From Lachnospiraceae bacterium (GTDB lineage: Bacteria > Bacillota > Clostridia > Lachnospirales > Lachnospiraceae), in assembly GCA_900168235.1 (NCBI GenBank), contig FUZG01000003.1, positions 248,001 through 312,000 of the forward strand: DNA of 64,000 nt. Reading direction: 5' to 3'. Shown here piece after piece: positions 8,176 through 18,382 of the stretch; the stretch's first letter is position 1; the number at the start of each line of letters is the position of its first letter. The position numbers were made by a program, and so were the translations under genes. Under the pieces are notes generated by a model. That model made no database searches and was not told the origin of the DNA. It saw only the letters and a list, made by a program, of their open reading frames with translations.

Positions 8176-10059
8176 TCAGATAATATTTTCCATATTAGGC
8201 TTTCCTTTTAAATACACTAAATTCCAATTATAAACACTAACATTTTCGATTCCCATCTCTAAAAGTTGTTTCATAACCGGATGATAATTTGCAATGCAGA
8301 TAATCACTTTTATCTCATCTGATTTATACTGTTTTAATATGTTTGGCGAATATACTGGTATTCCCATAAATCTTGCGCTACTCTCAGCCACTCTATTATC
8401 TAATAATCCTTCTATCTTATTATTAGCACCATAAAGTTTCAGGAAATGTTCTGCATATTTTCCTGCGCCAAATATAAATAGCCTTCTTCCTTCTATATTT
8501 CCAAAAATTTCCATATACACATTGCGATAGCTTAAATTAAGATTATTTAGGCGATCCCGTTTTTCATTGAATTTATGTACCTCCGGTCCGTGTTCACCCC
8601 AAAATTTTTCTCTTTCTTTCCAATAAAGGAGCTTATCCGTAAAAGCAGATTGATACTTTTCCCAACCTTCTAAGCACTCTTGCAATCCATATCTCTGGTA
8701 GAAAAAATCTTTTGGAACAATTTCTTCCATCCATTTTCTATCGGCATAAGCAATATGAATCACCCTCAATATGATAGCCCTCGCCGGATAAATACCTGTA
8801 CAAAACTCTTGATCATAAAAAACATATTCATTATTAATGAAAAACGCATTTAGTGGTACCAAATCTAAATATCCATTAGAAAGCCACACTCCAGACTTAC
8901 CATCAGAATCAATTATTTCCATCACATCTAATTTTTCCGGAATAATTTCTTTTAATCTATGAATATCTGGCATCTCAACATGCTCTGCAGATCTAAGAAC
9001 AATATCCATAAACTTATCCATCGCTTCAATAAAGGATTCTGAATTAATTATTATAAGTCTGGCAAAGTAATTAACGACACTCTCTGCTTCTACATATGGC
9101 ATAGTATAGTTTCCGTTTATATTTATACCATTCAAAACAGAAATTCCTCGAGACTGTAGCTTATCTGCATTATTAATCAATGCTTCTGTCTTCCACCGTC
9201 CCTCTGGAAGTGCCGGCCGTTTTTCGACTGTCTTATTATTTCTAATAATCGTCAATCCCGAATTCACAACTCCACGATTCATTGCCAATGTAACATGCTC
9301 AACATTTAAGAATTTTTCATCCTCTTCGTCGCGCATGCAATCATAAAAATAACCATTAGCTAACTGATGAAACAATCCATTTTTTATCAAATCAGCATAT
9401 AACAGTTGCTCCTCAATAAAAACAGATCGATTACTATGATATACAGGAAAATACCTTATACTGAGCTCTTCTCGCGGCAAATAATCTTCTGCATATACCA
9501 ATTGAGGAAATTGAACCGATGGAATAACAGAAAAGCGTCTCATTTTAAATCCTGAAACTCTTAAAAAATCTTTTACCTCATAATCAGAATAGCATCTTCC
9601 CTTCATCTTAATCGATACTTCTTCCGGTACACTTTGATAATTCTCTATACCATCAAAATTACGATTTGTAAATGGATCTCTATCGCCGCAAAAATATCGA
9701 AGTCCCATACGATTATCTGTTGCTAAAAACAAATGTCCATTATCATTTAGACACCTTTTAACACCAGTAAGTATTTTCACTGGATCACTACATATTTCCA
9801 GTGCACCAATCATTATAACCCTATCATACACATCGACTCTTTCACACAAAAAAGAGTCCTCTCCCAAATCACAAACATCAATCACATCCACTCTATGTAC
9901 ATTTAATTCAAGATATCCTATTAATGCTTGATTCCATTTATCATTACAATTATTAACATACAAAACCGTTTGTGAAGGACTTAAATCTGTCCACGCAATC
10001 ATCCCCGATGATGTAAGTGCTTCTATTGAGTCAGCCGTATCTGTAAATATACTTTTCAC
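8176..10059 (-). CDS. Methyltransferase-like / kinase-like multidomain protein with C-terminal Rossmann-like module
   Basis: A 627-residue protein. Residues about 25-210 resemble a class I SAM-methyltransferase fold (DVIDVCDLGED, YDRVIMIGALE, LNDNGHLFLATDNRMGLRY), but the first glycine-rich loop is not obvious, so methylation is unproven. The middle (about 260-510) resembles a protein-kinase-like fold: VEKRPALPEGR could give the ATP-binding Lys, DLVPLNAFF looks like a catalytic loop with Asp and Asn, and VFYDQEF could be the metal-binding Asp. Residues about 525-627 are the locus module (RLFIFGAGKYAEHF, GLLDNR, GIPVYSPNIL). The gene ends one base from the next upstream gene (10061), which has the same first parts. 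It is related to methyltransferases of Lachnospiraceae surface loci; the function is inferred. Confidence 0.6.
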   Translation of the reverse strand: MKSIFTDTADSIEALTSSGMIAWTDLSPSQTVLYVNNCNDKWNQALIGYLELNVHRVDVIDVCDLGEDSFLCERVDVYDRVIMIGALEICSDPVKILTGVKRCLNDNGHLFLATDNRMGLRYFCGDRDPFTNRNFDGIENYQSVPEEVSIKMKGRCYSDYEVKDFLRVSGFKMRRFSVIPSVQFPQLVYAEDYLPREELSIRYFPVYHSNRSVFIEEQLLYADLIKNGLFHQLANGYFYDCMRDEEDEKFLNVEHVTLAMNRGVVNSGLTIIRNNKTVEKRPALPEGRWKTEALINNADKLQSRGISVLNGININGNYTMPYVEAESVVNYFARLIIINSESFIEAMDKFMDIVLRSAEHVEMPDIHRLKEIIPEKLDVMEIIDSDGKSGVWLSNGYLDLVPLNAFFINNEYVFYDQEFCTGIYPARAIILRVIHIAYADRKWMEEIVPKDFFYQRYGLQECLEGWEKYQSAFTDKLLYWKEREKFWGEHGPEVHKFNEKRDRLNNLNLSYRNVYMEIFGNIEGRRLFIFGAGKYAEHFLKLYGANNKIEGLLDNRVAESSARFMGIPVYSPNILKQYKSDEIKVIICIANYHPVMKQLLEMGIENVSVYNWNLVYLKGKPNMENII

Positions 10060-10060
10060 A

Positions 10061-12352
10061 TCAACTCCTATTTTTCAATCGACTATTTATAAGCTCCTTT
10101 AATTTCGTGGAGCTAGTTGATTGAGTATACGGAAAAAATACAATGTCCGCTCCACGTTCTTCTAAAAACCTTTTATCCGCAATCCATCCTGCGCTATCAT
10201 CATGATCATTACCTGAAAACTGCACATCAAAATGATATAATCTCCATGCTTCTCGAATCCCACTATCGTATAGCGGTATTTCCACGGCACGATCCACATA
10301 TTTGCAAGCCCCAACTATTTCTAATCTCTCCTCAAAAGGAATAAATGTCGAAGTATTCTTATTCTCACTCACCCATTCATCTGTACATACTCCTGCTATC
10401 AAATAGTCACATTGTTCCTTTGCCCTTCTAAGTAAATTTAGATGCCCCTTATGAAACAGATCAAAAACACCTGCAACATATCCAATATGATACTTTTTTT
10501 TCTCTCCATTCACTATACTTCTATCCATTTTCGGTTCTGGTTCAGACTGTAAATCAGACTCTGGGTCAAATACACTATAGTTCACTACCCCCATACTCCT
10601 TATCTGATTTAAAACATTTTCAAATTGCTTAACACAGATGATAATCTTATACTCATCAGGTTTCATTTCTTTTAGAATGTCCGGACTAACTATCATCACA
10701 TTTTCTAACACTTCACCCTGACGTTTCTCATTATTGTCCAAGACTCTATAAACCGGATACCGCTTCCCATATCTTTGCAAAAACTTTGCAGCATATTGCC
10801 CTGACCCAAATATAATTAATTTTCTATTTCCGATATTCTTGAAAAGATCAACAAACACACGTACATATTCTTGAATTGATAATTCCATCTTTTTTCGGTT
10901 TGAATTAACTGCATTTTCAGAAAGCTCATATCTCTCACGCCATAGTTTCACTATATCATCATGTCGATATCTACATACATACATCCAATCTATATCTGAC
11001 CATAGCATTTTTTTCTCCAGCAAACCATAACGATCTAATAATTCATCCCATTCCACGTACTTTGATAAATCCTTAATGTTTGCATATACATCCCGTATCA
11101 TTCCAAAAACGAGCACATTTGCCGGAATATTATCTATCTTATGTTCTTGCTCACTTAACTTAAATACACCTTTCTCATAAACAACTCTTGATACACACAT
11201 ATCTGGAAAGGCATGTGTTAATATTTTTCCTAAATTTTCAATTTTTTCACCATATTTGTCTACTATTTTTGATACATCCGGATTAAGCAAGTTGGATGAT
11301 TCAGATGATTCAAAAATCATAGACTTTAATCTATCTAATTCTTTAAGAAACTTATCCTTATCCAGCCTCACTAGCCTACTAAGATAATTTATACCCATTT
11401 CTGTTCCATTATATTTCATCTCTGTGGCAGATTCTGAATAATATGTTTCTACTACGGGTATATTTCTATTCCTTAATATTAAAGAGTTCTCTTTAATTTT
11501 CCGAATCTTTTTTATTCCATCATTAAAAATTGCAATGGTTTGCATTTTGTCCAAACGATCATTACACCTTTTAACAATTGCATCCTCTCTTAAACCATTT
11601 ATGCAATATTCTGCATATGCAAGCCCTGAAAAATTATCATCAACTGAACATTCTATAACATATGCATTTGCAATAGCATGAAAAACTCCATTTTGAATCA
11701 ACTCATCAAGAAGACTATTTTCATAAAGATAAACCGAATTGCGATTATAATATAAGGGACAATACTGCGCATGAATTTTATCGACAGAAGGAATTATATC
11801 CTCTCTATAAATAAGCTGTGGAAGCTGTAAATTTGGAAAAACGGAATATATACATGTTCTATTAATTCCTGCATCATGTATTACGTTCATCAATTCCCTT
11901 TTTGAAAATGCACGTCCCGATACATATTTCTTATTTTGTTCAGAAATCTTGATGTACCCATCTATTCCATCAAATTGTCTTCCTGTATGATAATCCTTAT
12001 CTCCACAAAAGTATCGTAATCCCAATCGGTTATTTGCCATAATCAGCAATCTACCATTAACGCTCAAATATGATAACGCCGTTTTCACGAATGAAACAGG
12101 ATCATCTACAAATTCAATCGAACAAGGTAAGATGACCACATCAAATTTTTTTTTGCTGTCAAAAGCAGATGCTGTCACGCAAACAGCATCTGCTCCTTGA
12201 TTTCTATAATACTCTTCCAGTTCACTAATCCAATGATTAATGAACTTATCTTCATGTCCTGATTTAAAGAAAAGTATAGTTTTATCCTTACCAATTTCAT
12301 ACCATGTAAAAGAACCTTTTAAAATGTCATTTTCAATTTCCCTCAAGTCCAT
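10061..12352 (-). CDS. Methyltransferase-like protein fused to Rossmann-like module and cytidylyltransferase
   Basis: A 763-residue fusion. The N-terminal half is a paralogue of 8176-10059 (NRLGLRYFCGDKD, FDGIDGY), with a degenerate kinase-like middle. The locus module follows (KLIIFGSGQYAAKFL, VLDNNEKRQG). The last 140 residues are a TagD/GCT-type cytidylyltransferase: GVFDLFHKGHLNLL holds the HxGH nucleotide-binding motif, FSGNDH follows, and STSSTKLK matches the C-terminal nucleotide loop. The last domain would make a CDP-activated polyol or similar from CTP and a phosphate. Two spare paralogues in a row suggest duplication, with the cytidylyltransferase gained by one. Substrate unknown. 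Confidence 0.75.
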   Translation of the reverse strand: MDLREIENDILKGSFTWYEIGKDKTILFFKSGHEDKFINHWISELEEYYRNQGADAVCVTASAFDSKKKFDVVILPCSIEFVDDPVSFVKTALSYLSVNGRLLIMANNRLGLRYFCGDKDYHTGRQFDGIDGYIKISEQNKKYVSGRAFSKRELMNVIHDAGINRTCIYSVFPNLQLPQLIYREDIIPSVDKIHAQYCPLYYNRNSVYLYENSLLDELIQNGVFHAIANAYVIECSVDDNFSGLAYAEYCINGLREDAIVKRCNDRLDKMQTIAIFNDGIKKIRKIKENSLILRNRNIPVVETYYSESATEMKYNGTEMGINYLSRLVRLDKDKFLKELDRLKSMIFESSESSNLLNPDVSKIVDKYGEKIENLGKILTHAFPDMCVSRVVYEKGVFKLSEQEHKIDNIPANVLVFGMIRDVYANIKDLSKYVEWDELLDRYGLLEKKMLWSDIDWMYVCRYRHDDIVKLWRERYELSENAVNSNRKKMELSIQEYVRVFVDLFKNIGNRKLIIFGSGQYAAKFLQRYGKRYPVYRVLDNNEKRQGEVLENVMIVSPDILKEMKPDEYKIIICVKQFENVLNQIRSMGVVNYSVFDPESDLQSEPEPKMDRSIVNGEKKKYHIGYVAGVFDLFHKGHLNLLRRAKEQCDYLIAGVCTDEWVSENKNTSTFIPFEERLEIVGACKYVDRAVEIPLYDSGIREAWRLYHFDVQFSGNDHDDSAGWIADKRFLEERGADIVFFPYTQSTSSTKLKELINSRLKNRS

Positions 12353-12375
12353 TACTAATTCTCCAATTATTTTAT

Positions 12376-13656
12376 TTAAATTTCATTCCCTTGAAGTTTT
12401 ACTAATTCTTTTCGAATCTTTTTATCTGCAATTCTAATCTCTGTAAATCCTATTCTTTTAGCCGTTTCTAACAAGGATTTTTGTTCATTTGCAACCGATA
12501 TAATGATCAAGTCTATTTCAGTCGGATCATAATCCCCAATGTATTTAACCATCTTCCCCTCTATCATAGACTCATTTTTTGTCTCAGAGACAGCGAACCC
12601 CGCAATATGATCCTCTAAGCCATTTTCTTTTAAATAGAAAAAAACTCTTCTTCCAACTTTACCAGCACCATATACTAAAATTCTGTTTTTCTTCTCCACA
12701 AGAGAAATTAATCCTCTTAATTCCAAATCTTCATTATACTCATCTAATGGATCAAATGATAAAACATCAAACATCAGGGACTCAACAATATTTAACTCAT
12801 CAAAGCGTTCTTTTTCTTTTATGCTAATTCGCGAATAAATGTCTTTTATATTACCAAGTATCTGTCTTGCATATTTAACAAGCGCTGCTTTCTCTCTATC
12901 ATTCTCTGCTTTAGAAAAAATGTATTTCAAGCAAACGACAAACTGCCATATTCTCCATTTTTCATGATCAAATGTAAGCGTCCTTGTCATAATCGAATTT
13001 CTACGTACCCTATAACGATATATTTTTTCACTGACATGCATCATTTTGTTACTCTTAAAATAACATTCTAACGCAAAGGCAGAATCTTCAAAAAGAGCTC
13101 CCTCCACGAAACGAATACGTTCCTTATTTAACCATGCTTTATTCGCTAGAATCAGCCATGCTGATTCAACAAATTCATTATTCTCTATCAATTCAGTAAA
13201 TAATTCTCTTCCCCTTTGAATTCCAGGATAAGAATTGATTACATCATAATAACTATCTTTTTTGTCAAGATCATTTGATTCATATACCAAATCTCCTGTT
13301 TCATAACCAATTATTTCTATTCCCTTATTCTCTCTTACATATCTCCATAATCTTTCTAATGCATCTTTTTCCAACATATCATCACTATCAACGAAGCAAA
13401 TATACTCTCCCAACGCATTATCAATCCCTGTATTTCTAGCTACACTTAATCCTTGATTTTTCTGATCAACAACCCGAATTCTACTATCCATTGACGCGTA
13501 TTTTTTTAGTATTATATCTGAGCCATCCGTCGATCCATCATTTACACAAACTATTTCAAAATTTTCAAATGATTGACCAATAACACTATCCAAACACTCT
13601 TCCAAATACGTTCTTACATTATAAACAGGAATTATAACCGAAATATCAGGGGTCAT
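12376..13656 (-). CDS. GT2 glycosyltransferase with C-terminal Rossmann-like module
   Basis: Residues 1 to about 230 are a GT-A family 2 transferase: ISVIIPVYNV at 5-14, VNDGSTDGS at 38-46, and FVDSDDM around 88-94 as the metal-binding DXD. Residues 326-420 are the locus module (RILVYGAGKVGRR) with a variant second half (AVSETKNESMI) shared with the GT2 genes at 26337 and 43525. The start overlaps the stop of the upstream GT2 by four bases, which gives translational coupling. It would add one sugar to the growing repeat unit on the cytoplasmic face; the donor is unknown. Confidence 0.88.
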   Translation of the reverse strand: MTPDISVIIPVYNVRTYLEECLDSVIGQSFENFEIVCVNDGSTDGSDIILKKYASMDSRIRVVDQKNQGLSVARNTGIDNALGEYICFVDSDDMLEKDALERLWRYVRENKGIEIIGYETGDLVYESNDLDKKDSYYDVINSYPGIQRGRELFTELIENNEFVESAWLILANKAWLNKERIRFVEGALFEDSAFALECYFKSNKMMHVSEKIYRYRVRRNSIMTRTLTFDHEKWRIWQFVVCLKYIFSKAENDREKAALVKYARQILGNIKDIYSRISIKEKERFDELNIVESLMFDVLSFDPLDEYNEDLELRGLISLVEKKNRILVYGAGKVGRRVFFYLKENGLEDHIAGFAVSETKNESMIEGKMVKYIGDYDPTEIDLIIISVANEQKSLLETAKRIGFTEIRIADKKIRKELVKLQGNEI

Positions 13657-14954
13657 TTATACATATCCTCCCAAACAACAAAATTCTCTATACCATATCT
13701 GTTCAAATTACCAATAACATCTGCCTGATATTTTTTTGATACAGCTATAATGAATATACTATCTATCGTTTTTCCAGTTTTAACTACTTCCTCTAGTTCA
13801 ACAACTGGTTTATTATGAAATTTTCTCCCAGCATCAAGATTACTGACAACAAATGCATCTATCTTTTCGCGATCTTCCTGATTAAATTTCCAATAAACCT
13901 TATCTGCATAAACACCAGCTCCATAAAGATATACGAAATTATAGTCCTTAATTTCCATATGTAACATATCTGAACATTTTTTTTGTTCTTTATAAAATAA
14001 ATCTGACGAGTCCATTATCTTAAATAATGTTTCACGATCCTTAATTCCCAAAATTGATATATCTAACAATCCTCTTTCTTCCAACTTGTTAAAATCAACC
14101 TGAACTCGATGTAAAAATTCCAACTTAAACTCATCAGCAATACGACGATATGTATCTCTAGATGCCGCATAACGACACATTGTGTAATATGGCAAAATCC
14201 ATTCTTTTATTTTTTCATCTTTTATAAATTTATTTTGTACGAAATCATATTCATCATATACACAAAAAAGTTTCTCCTTATTGCTCATTGAAGAATTAGG
14301 ATTATCAATACGATAATGATAAAAATATTTATCCATGATATATGCTTTTTTAGCATACATCAATGTCTGAAACCAAAATCCCGTATCCTGGTAAGAAGCC
14401 CCTGGTGTTTCATTGAACCGAATCGAATATTTATTTAAAAATGCTTTATTATAAATTGCTGTCCAATGCGCTATATATCCTCCAAACAGCGTATGAATAT
14501 CGTCACTCTCTATTATTCGATCATATATACCTGGTACATTAATAATTTTAGTCGGTTTTATTTCATAACTTCCCTCCTCTCCAGTTATATATGCAAAATT
14601 AGACTTAACAAAATCAACACATTTATTTTTTTGAAATACAGACATGATAGAACTGAACATGTTACTACTAATGTAATCATCAGGTTCTAAAATCGCAATA
14701 AATTCTCCAGATGAATACTCTATTCCAACATTCATCGAATTGCCATATCCTGTATTTTTCTTATGAATAACCTTAACATTTGAATACTTTTCCGCATACT
14801 CGTCTAGTATTTCTGATGAACGATCTGTAGATCCATCATCAACACATATCAATTCATAGTCAGGGTAATCCTGATTAATCGCACTCTCCAAACATTCCGT
14901 AAGATATTTTTCAACATTATACACAGGTATAATAACAGAAATCTTATTTGTCAT
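13653..14954 (-). CDS. GT2 glycosyltransferase with C-terminal Rossmann-like module
   Basis: A family 2 transferase of 433 residues using the internal ATG (AAGGAG lies ten bases upstream; the outer ATG is too close to that site). ISVIIPVYN, VDDGSTDRS and ILEPDDY are the conserved strands; Glu-Pro-Asp-Asp stands where DXD is usual. From about residue 340 the locus module appears as FVYLYGAGVYADKV with FVVSNLDAG. It is one of three tandem GT2 genes (12376-16300), all with the module and each with little spacing. The closest relative by eye is the next gene, 14972-16300, since both have a GASYQD(I/T)GF(S/W) region (about residue 200) seen in these longer GT2s. Confidence 0.88.
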   Translation of the reverse strand: MTNKISVIIPVYNVEKYLTECLESAINQDYPDYELICVDDGSTDRSSEILDEYAEKYSNVKVIHKKNTGYGNSMNVGIEYSSGEFIAILEPDDYISSNMFSSIMSVFQKNKCVDFVKSNFAYITGEEGSYEIKPTKIINVPGIYDRIIESDDIHTLFGGYIAHWTAIYNKAFLNKYSIRFNETPGASYQDTGFWFQTLMYAKKAYIMDKYFYHYRIDNPNSSMSNKEKLFCVYDEYDFVQNKFIKDEKIKEWILPYYTMCRYAASRDTYRRIADEFKLEFLHRVQVDFNKLEERGLLDISILGIKDRETLFKIMDSSDLFYKEQKKCSDMLHMEIKDYNFVYLYGAGVYADKVYWKFNQEDREKIDAFVVSNLDAGRKFHNKPVVELEEVVKTGKTIDSIFIIAVSKKYQADVIGNLNRYGIENFVVWEDMYK

Positions 14955-14971
14955 TCTTTCCATTCTCCTTC

Positions 14972-16300
14972 TTAATTTACAAGCATCTGTAACGAAAATG
15001 ATTCATTCAATATATAAATTTTATTTTCATTTATTCCACAACTTATCAATTGCGTCTTAATATCATTAGAATTTTTTTTATTTGCAACTAAAAAGTCTGC
15101 ATTCGGAAAAAGGCTTATTAGATCATCTATACTTTCAATTGTATACCCCTCTATAACTTTTCCCCTTAATTCTTTTGAATTATCGCCTAGACCTATTACA
15201 AATTTCTGTCCCGTAATTCTTTCGTATTTTAATATACTTTTTCCTCTAACTCCTGCTCCACAAATAACAAATTTTCTTTTTTGACTTACCATCTCGATAA
15301 AATCCGAAAATGATAGCTCATCTTTCTTAAATTCTTTTTCTTTGTAGTTTATGAAACAATTCAACTCATTTAGCCTATTTAGTGCATCATCTGAAATGTA
15401 AGTAGGCTTTATTTGAATCTTTTTTTCTATTTTTTTTATTTCACTACCAACAACACTTAAAAACGAAATCCTTCCCTCATTACTAAGTCGTTTACAATTC
15501 CATAAATAAGACCCTACTTTTGCAGAATCAATAATTGATTCAACCGTATCACTTAGTAAATTTCTTTTCTTAAACCAATCTATTAAAAAATCAAACTCAT
15601 ATTTTACGCAGAAAATCTTATTGTCGTCCTTCACTGATGAATTTGGGTTATCCAGCCTATAATAATAATCACACTCACTTAAATACATGCATTTTTTGGC
15701 ATTAATCCCAGTCAGTAAAGAAAAACCAATATCCTGATATGATGCACCTTGACTTTCATTAAAAAAAATGTCATTATCAATCAAAAATTTCCTAGAATAA
15801 ATTCCACTCCAAATACTAACAAATATTAGATTTCCCAAACTCAGATCTGAACATACATCCAGAACCTTTCCGGATATTGATTTAATTCTCTCTGAAATAT
15901 TTTTCTGAACTAATTCCGTCCCATTGTAATCAATGAATGACGTATACCCCTCTTTTAAAAAATCAACACCATTTCCACTAGCTATTAAATACATTTTTTC
16001 ATACATATCTAGGGCAATATAATCATCCGTTTCAACAATTCCAATATACTCTCCCTCCGCTGCCTTTATCCCTAAATTCATCTGATATCCGTAACTCTTC
16101 TTTTCAGAATGAATCAACATAACCCGTGAATCATTTCGCACATACTGCTCAGCGATTTGCAGTGTTCCATCCGTTGAACCTGCATCTATAATAATAACTT
16201 GAATGTCCCTCAACGTTTGATTCAAAACACTCTCTATACATTTTTTAAAGTATTTCACCACATTTAGTGTTGGCATTAAAACAGAAACCTTAACACTCAT
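14972..16300 (-). CDS. GT2 glycosyltransferase with C-terminal Rossmann-like module
   Basis: A 442-residue family 2 transferase. VSVLMPTLNV at 5-14, IIDAGSTDGT at 37-46 and IVETDDY around 88-94 mark the GT-A core; the DXD is Glu-Thr-Asp-Asp. The C-terminal module begins near residue 350 (KFVICGAGVRGKSI) and has GLGDNSKELRGKVI. It is the first gene of the three-GT2 run. The stretch upstream (16301-16622) has a possible weak hairpin, so this run could start its own transcript. Sugar specificity is unknown. Confidence 0.88.
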   Translation of the reverse strand: MSVKVSVLMPTLNVVKYFKKCIESVLNQTLRDIQVIIIDAGSTDGTLQIAEQYVRNDSRVMLIHSEKKSYGYQMNLGIKAAEGEYIGIVETDDYIALDMYEKMYLIASGNGVDFLKEGYTSFIDYNGTELVQKNISERIKSISGKVLDVCSDLSLGNLIFVSIWSGIYSRKFLIDNDIFFNESQGASYQDIGFSLLTGINAKKCMYLSECDYYYRLDNPNSSVKDDNKIFCVKYEFDFLIDWFKKRNLLSDTVESIIDSAKVGSYLWNCKRLSNEGRISFLSVVGSEIKKIEKKIQIKPTYISDDALNRLNELNCFINYKEKEFKKDELSFSDFIEMVSQKRKFVICGAGVRGKSILKYERITGQKFVIGLGDNSKELRGKVIEGYTIESIDDLISLFPNADFLVANKKNSNDIKTQLISCGINENKIYILNESFSLQMLVN

Positions 16301-16622
16301 TTAATAAAACTCCTTTATTACTACTATGCCGCCTTCCCATCTTTGGCCCATCATTCAATTATTCTATCAAAAATAAACTTCCATATATTCTACAAATTTT
16401 CAATATATTATAAGAATCATAAATGATTCTTTTTACCTCTTTTATCTAGATATGTCCCAACATACTGACAAACTAGACCTAAAAAACACAATCAGCCCAC
16501 ACCTAGACACTTGCTCATTTATCAGTAATCCTCTTATCAAATATTTATCACCTGATTCATCATGCATAAAACTGCAAACCTATACTTGAAACAAAATTGT
16601 ATTATCACTAAATCAACGTTTG
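16301..16622. other. Gene-free AT-rich spacer with small hairpin
   Basis: About 320 bases without a credible reading frame. A 9-base inverted repeat (AAGAATCAT, two bases, ATGATTCTT) lies at 16412-16431 and could be a weak terminator for the gene at 16623-18311 or simply chance in AT-rich DNA. No clear promoter was identified. Confidence 0.35.
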
Positions 16623-18311
16623 TCATCTCTCAATCCATTTTGTATTTCTATGTCTAAACAAATTACAGTCATTAGAATTTACCAATGCATTATTTACATG
16701 ATATTTAATACCATAATCCTTAAAATTGTAATAAACACCCTCAAAATCCGGATTACATATCTCTATTTCATCTCTACTTTTTAATTTACAATAATATGCA
16801 TCAATTTGAGCCGATTCCTTATACATTTGTGGAAAGTGAACTAAGGGAACACAGTTATTAAATAAAACTAATAACGCAAATAATACTGCAACATACTTTA
16901 CTAATAACGATTCACTTGTTAAAACAACAAACAAAGCAACTACGACGATAAGATAAATATAAGGTGAAAATCTTGCCCACCAACTTTCCTTTATTCCAAA
17001 CATTAATCCCACTGATACTAATAAAACCAATGTCGCAATTATCTTTCTGTTATCGTGTTGCTTTATCATATACCATATAACAAGTATAATTATTGCAACA
17101 ATAAACAAACCGCCAAATATGACACCAAATCCCGATATCCTTGAATCTGTAGCTTTAATACAACTCACTTCACTACCGTCAAACGTAAACGGAATTTTAA
17201 TAACAGCCTTTTTACCACTCGATCTTTGAAAACTATCAACCTTAGAAAATAGAGATATCAACATATTTTTAACGTGATTTTGCTCATAAAACGGTGAATT
17301 ATCCGTAAGAATATCGATTTTTTCTTTTCCTGTTAATGGATATGTTATTGATCCGTGCCTAAAATAATTGGTGACATACGATGTTGCCCCTGCCCAAAAA
17401 ACCGTTCCTAATAATATAGCAAAGTAAAAAACACTTTCGAAAATAACTTCTTTTGACAGTCGATTTTGCTTCCTTATACTTTTAAAACAATCAAGCAAAT
17501 AAAAAGCTATGCAGTATAATCCACCAAATAAAAGTCCTGTAAATTTAATATTTCCACATATAATCATTATGCCAGCTACCAAACTAGCTGATTCTACAAC
17601 ACTAAATGTCTCTCTATCAGAAAGCATAACTAATGCTAGCACAGTCAAAAAAAGAATAGTATGCAAAAAGCCATCAACATAAAATGTGAACATTTGCTGA
17701 ACAGCTATTGGATTAATCATCAAAATACTTGAAAATAAAATACATTGCCAAGTCCTATATTTCTTCTTTTTCATATAATAAAATGAAAGAAAAAAAGCAC
17801 AAATCATAGCTAACATCGTATAGCTTTTTCCAGTTTCTATATTTCCTGTCATTGAATATATGCTAGATGCAAAAATCCAAGTTACCTTGCAATATGCTTC
17901 TACCCACCGAATATTGCCAAAACTTTCAACTCCAGCACCTTCCGTTATACTTAAACTAGGAGTTGATTTTAGTGGATTCCAGTGATTCTTTAACAATCCA
18001 ACAGCAAGTTTATGATATGCATTTCCATCCCAAGAGCAGTCAAAAAACTCTCCTGCAATCCACGAGAAAAAAATAAAAATAGCAACAGAAATTAATATTT
18101 CTAGCCAAGTTGTTTCTTTTTTGTCACATAAATTGACAACTAACACAGAAAATATAAATGACATAATAAAAAAATGCCATGTAATAGTTAGTCCAACAGT
18201 AAATAGAATAGTTGAAATCAACAATTCTATTGTGAACGTAAACATAATTATCTGAGGGATATGCAAACAACTATCTTCCGTAAAACCATTTCTTATTTTA
18301 TTCATCATCAA
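16623..18311 (-). CDS. Polytopic membrane protein, GT-C-like
   Basis: A 562-residue protein with roughly eleven hydrophobic segments from about residue 20 to 500 and a short soluble tail. After the third or fourth segment, FFDCSWDGNAYHKLAVG gives an Asp/His-rich loop like the catalytic loop of GT-C transferases (WDGxxYH is common in such proteins). It could transfer a lipid-linked sugar outside the membrane, or be a polymerase. No Wzx or Wzy signature is recognised. It stands between the GT2 run and a GDP-fucose-synthase-like gene. Confidence 0.6.
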   Translation of the reverse strand: MMMNKIRNGFTEDSCLHIPQIIMFTFTIELLISTILFTVGLTITWHFFIMSFIFSVLVVNLCDKKETTWLEILISVAIFIFFSWIAGEFFDCSWDGNAYHKLAVGLLKNHWNPLKSTPSLSITEGAGVESFGNIRWVEAYCKVTWIFASSIYSMTGNIETGKSYTMLAMICAFFLSFYYMKKKKYRTWQCILFSSILMINPIAVQQMFTFYVDGFLHTILFLTVLALVMLSDRETFSVVESASLVAGIMIICGNIKFTGLLFGGLYCIAFYLLDCFKSIRKQNRLSKEVIFESVFYFAILLGTVFWAGATSYVTNYFRHGSITYPLTGKEKIDILTDNSPFYEQNHVKNMLISLFSKVDSFQRSSGKKAVIKIPFTFDGSEVSCIKATDSRISGFGVIFGGLFIVAIIILVIWYMIKQHDNRKIIATLVLLVSVGLMFGIKESWWARFSPYIYLIVVVALFVVLTSESLLVKYVAVLFALLVLFNNCVPLVHFPQMYKESAQIDAYYCKLKSRDEIEICNPDFEGVYYNFKDYGIKYHVNNALVNSNDCNLFRHRNTKWIER

Positions 18312-18382
18312 ACGCCTATCTTTCCAACTGCCCTTTAACTATTGAGTCTTTTCTCTTCAAATTAGCTAATTATGATATCATC

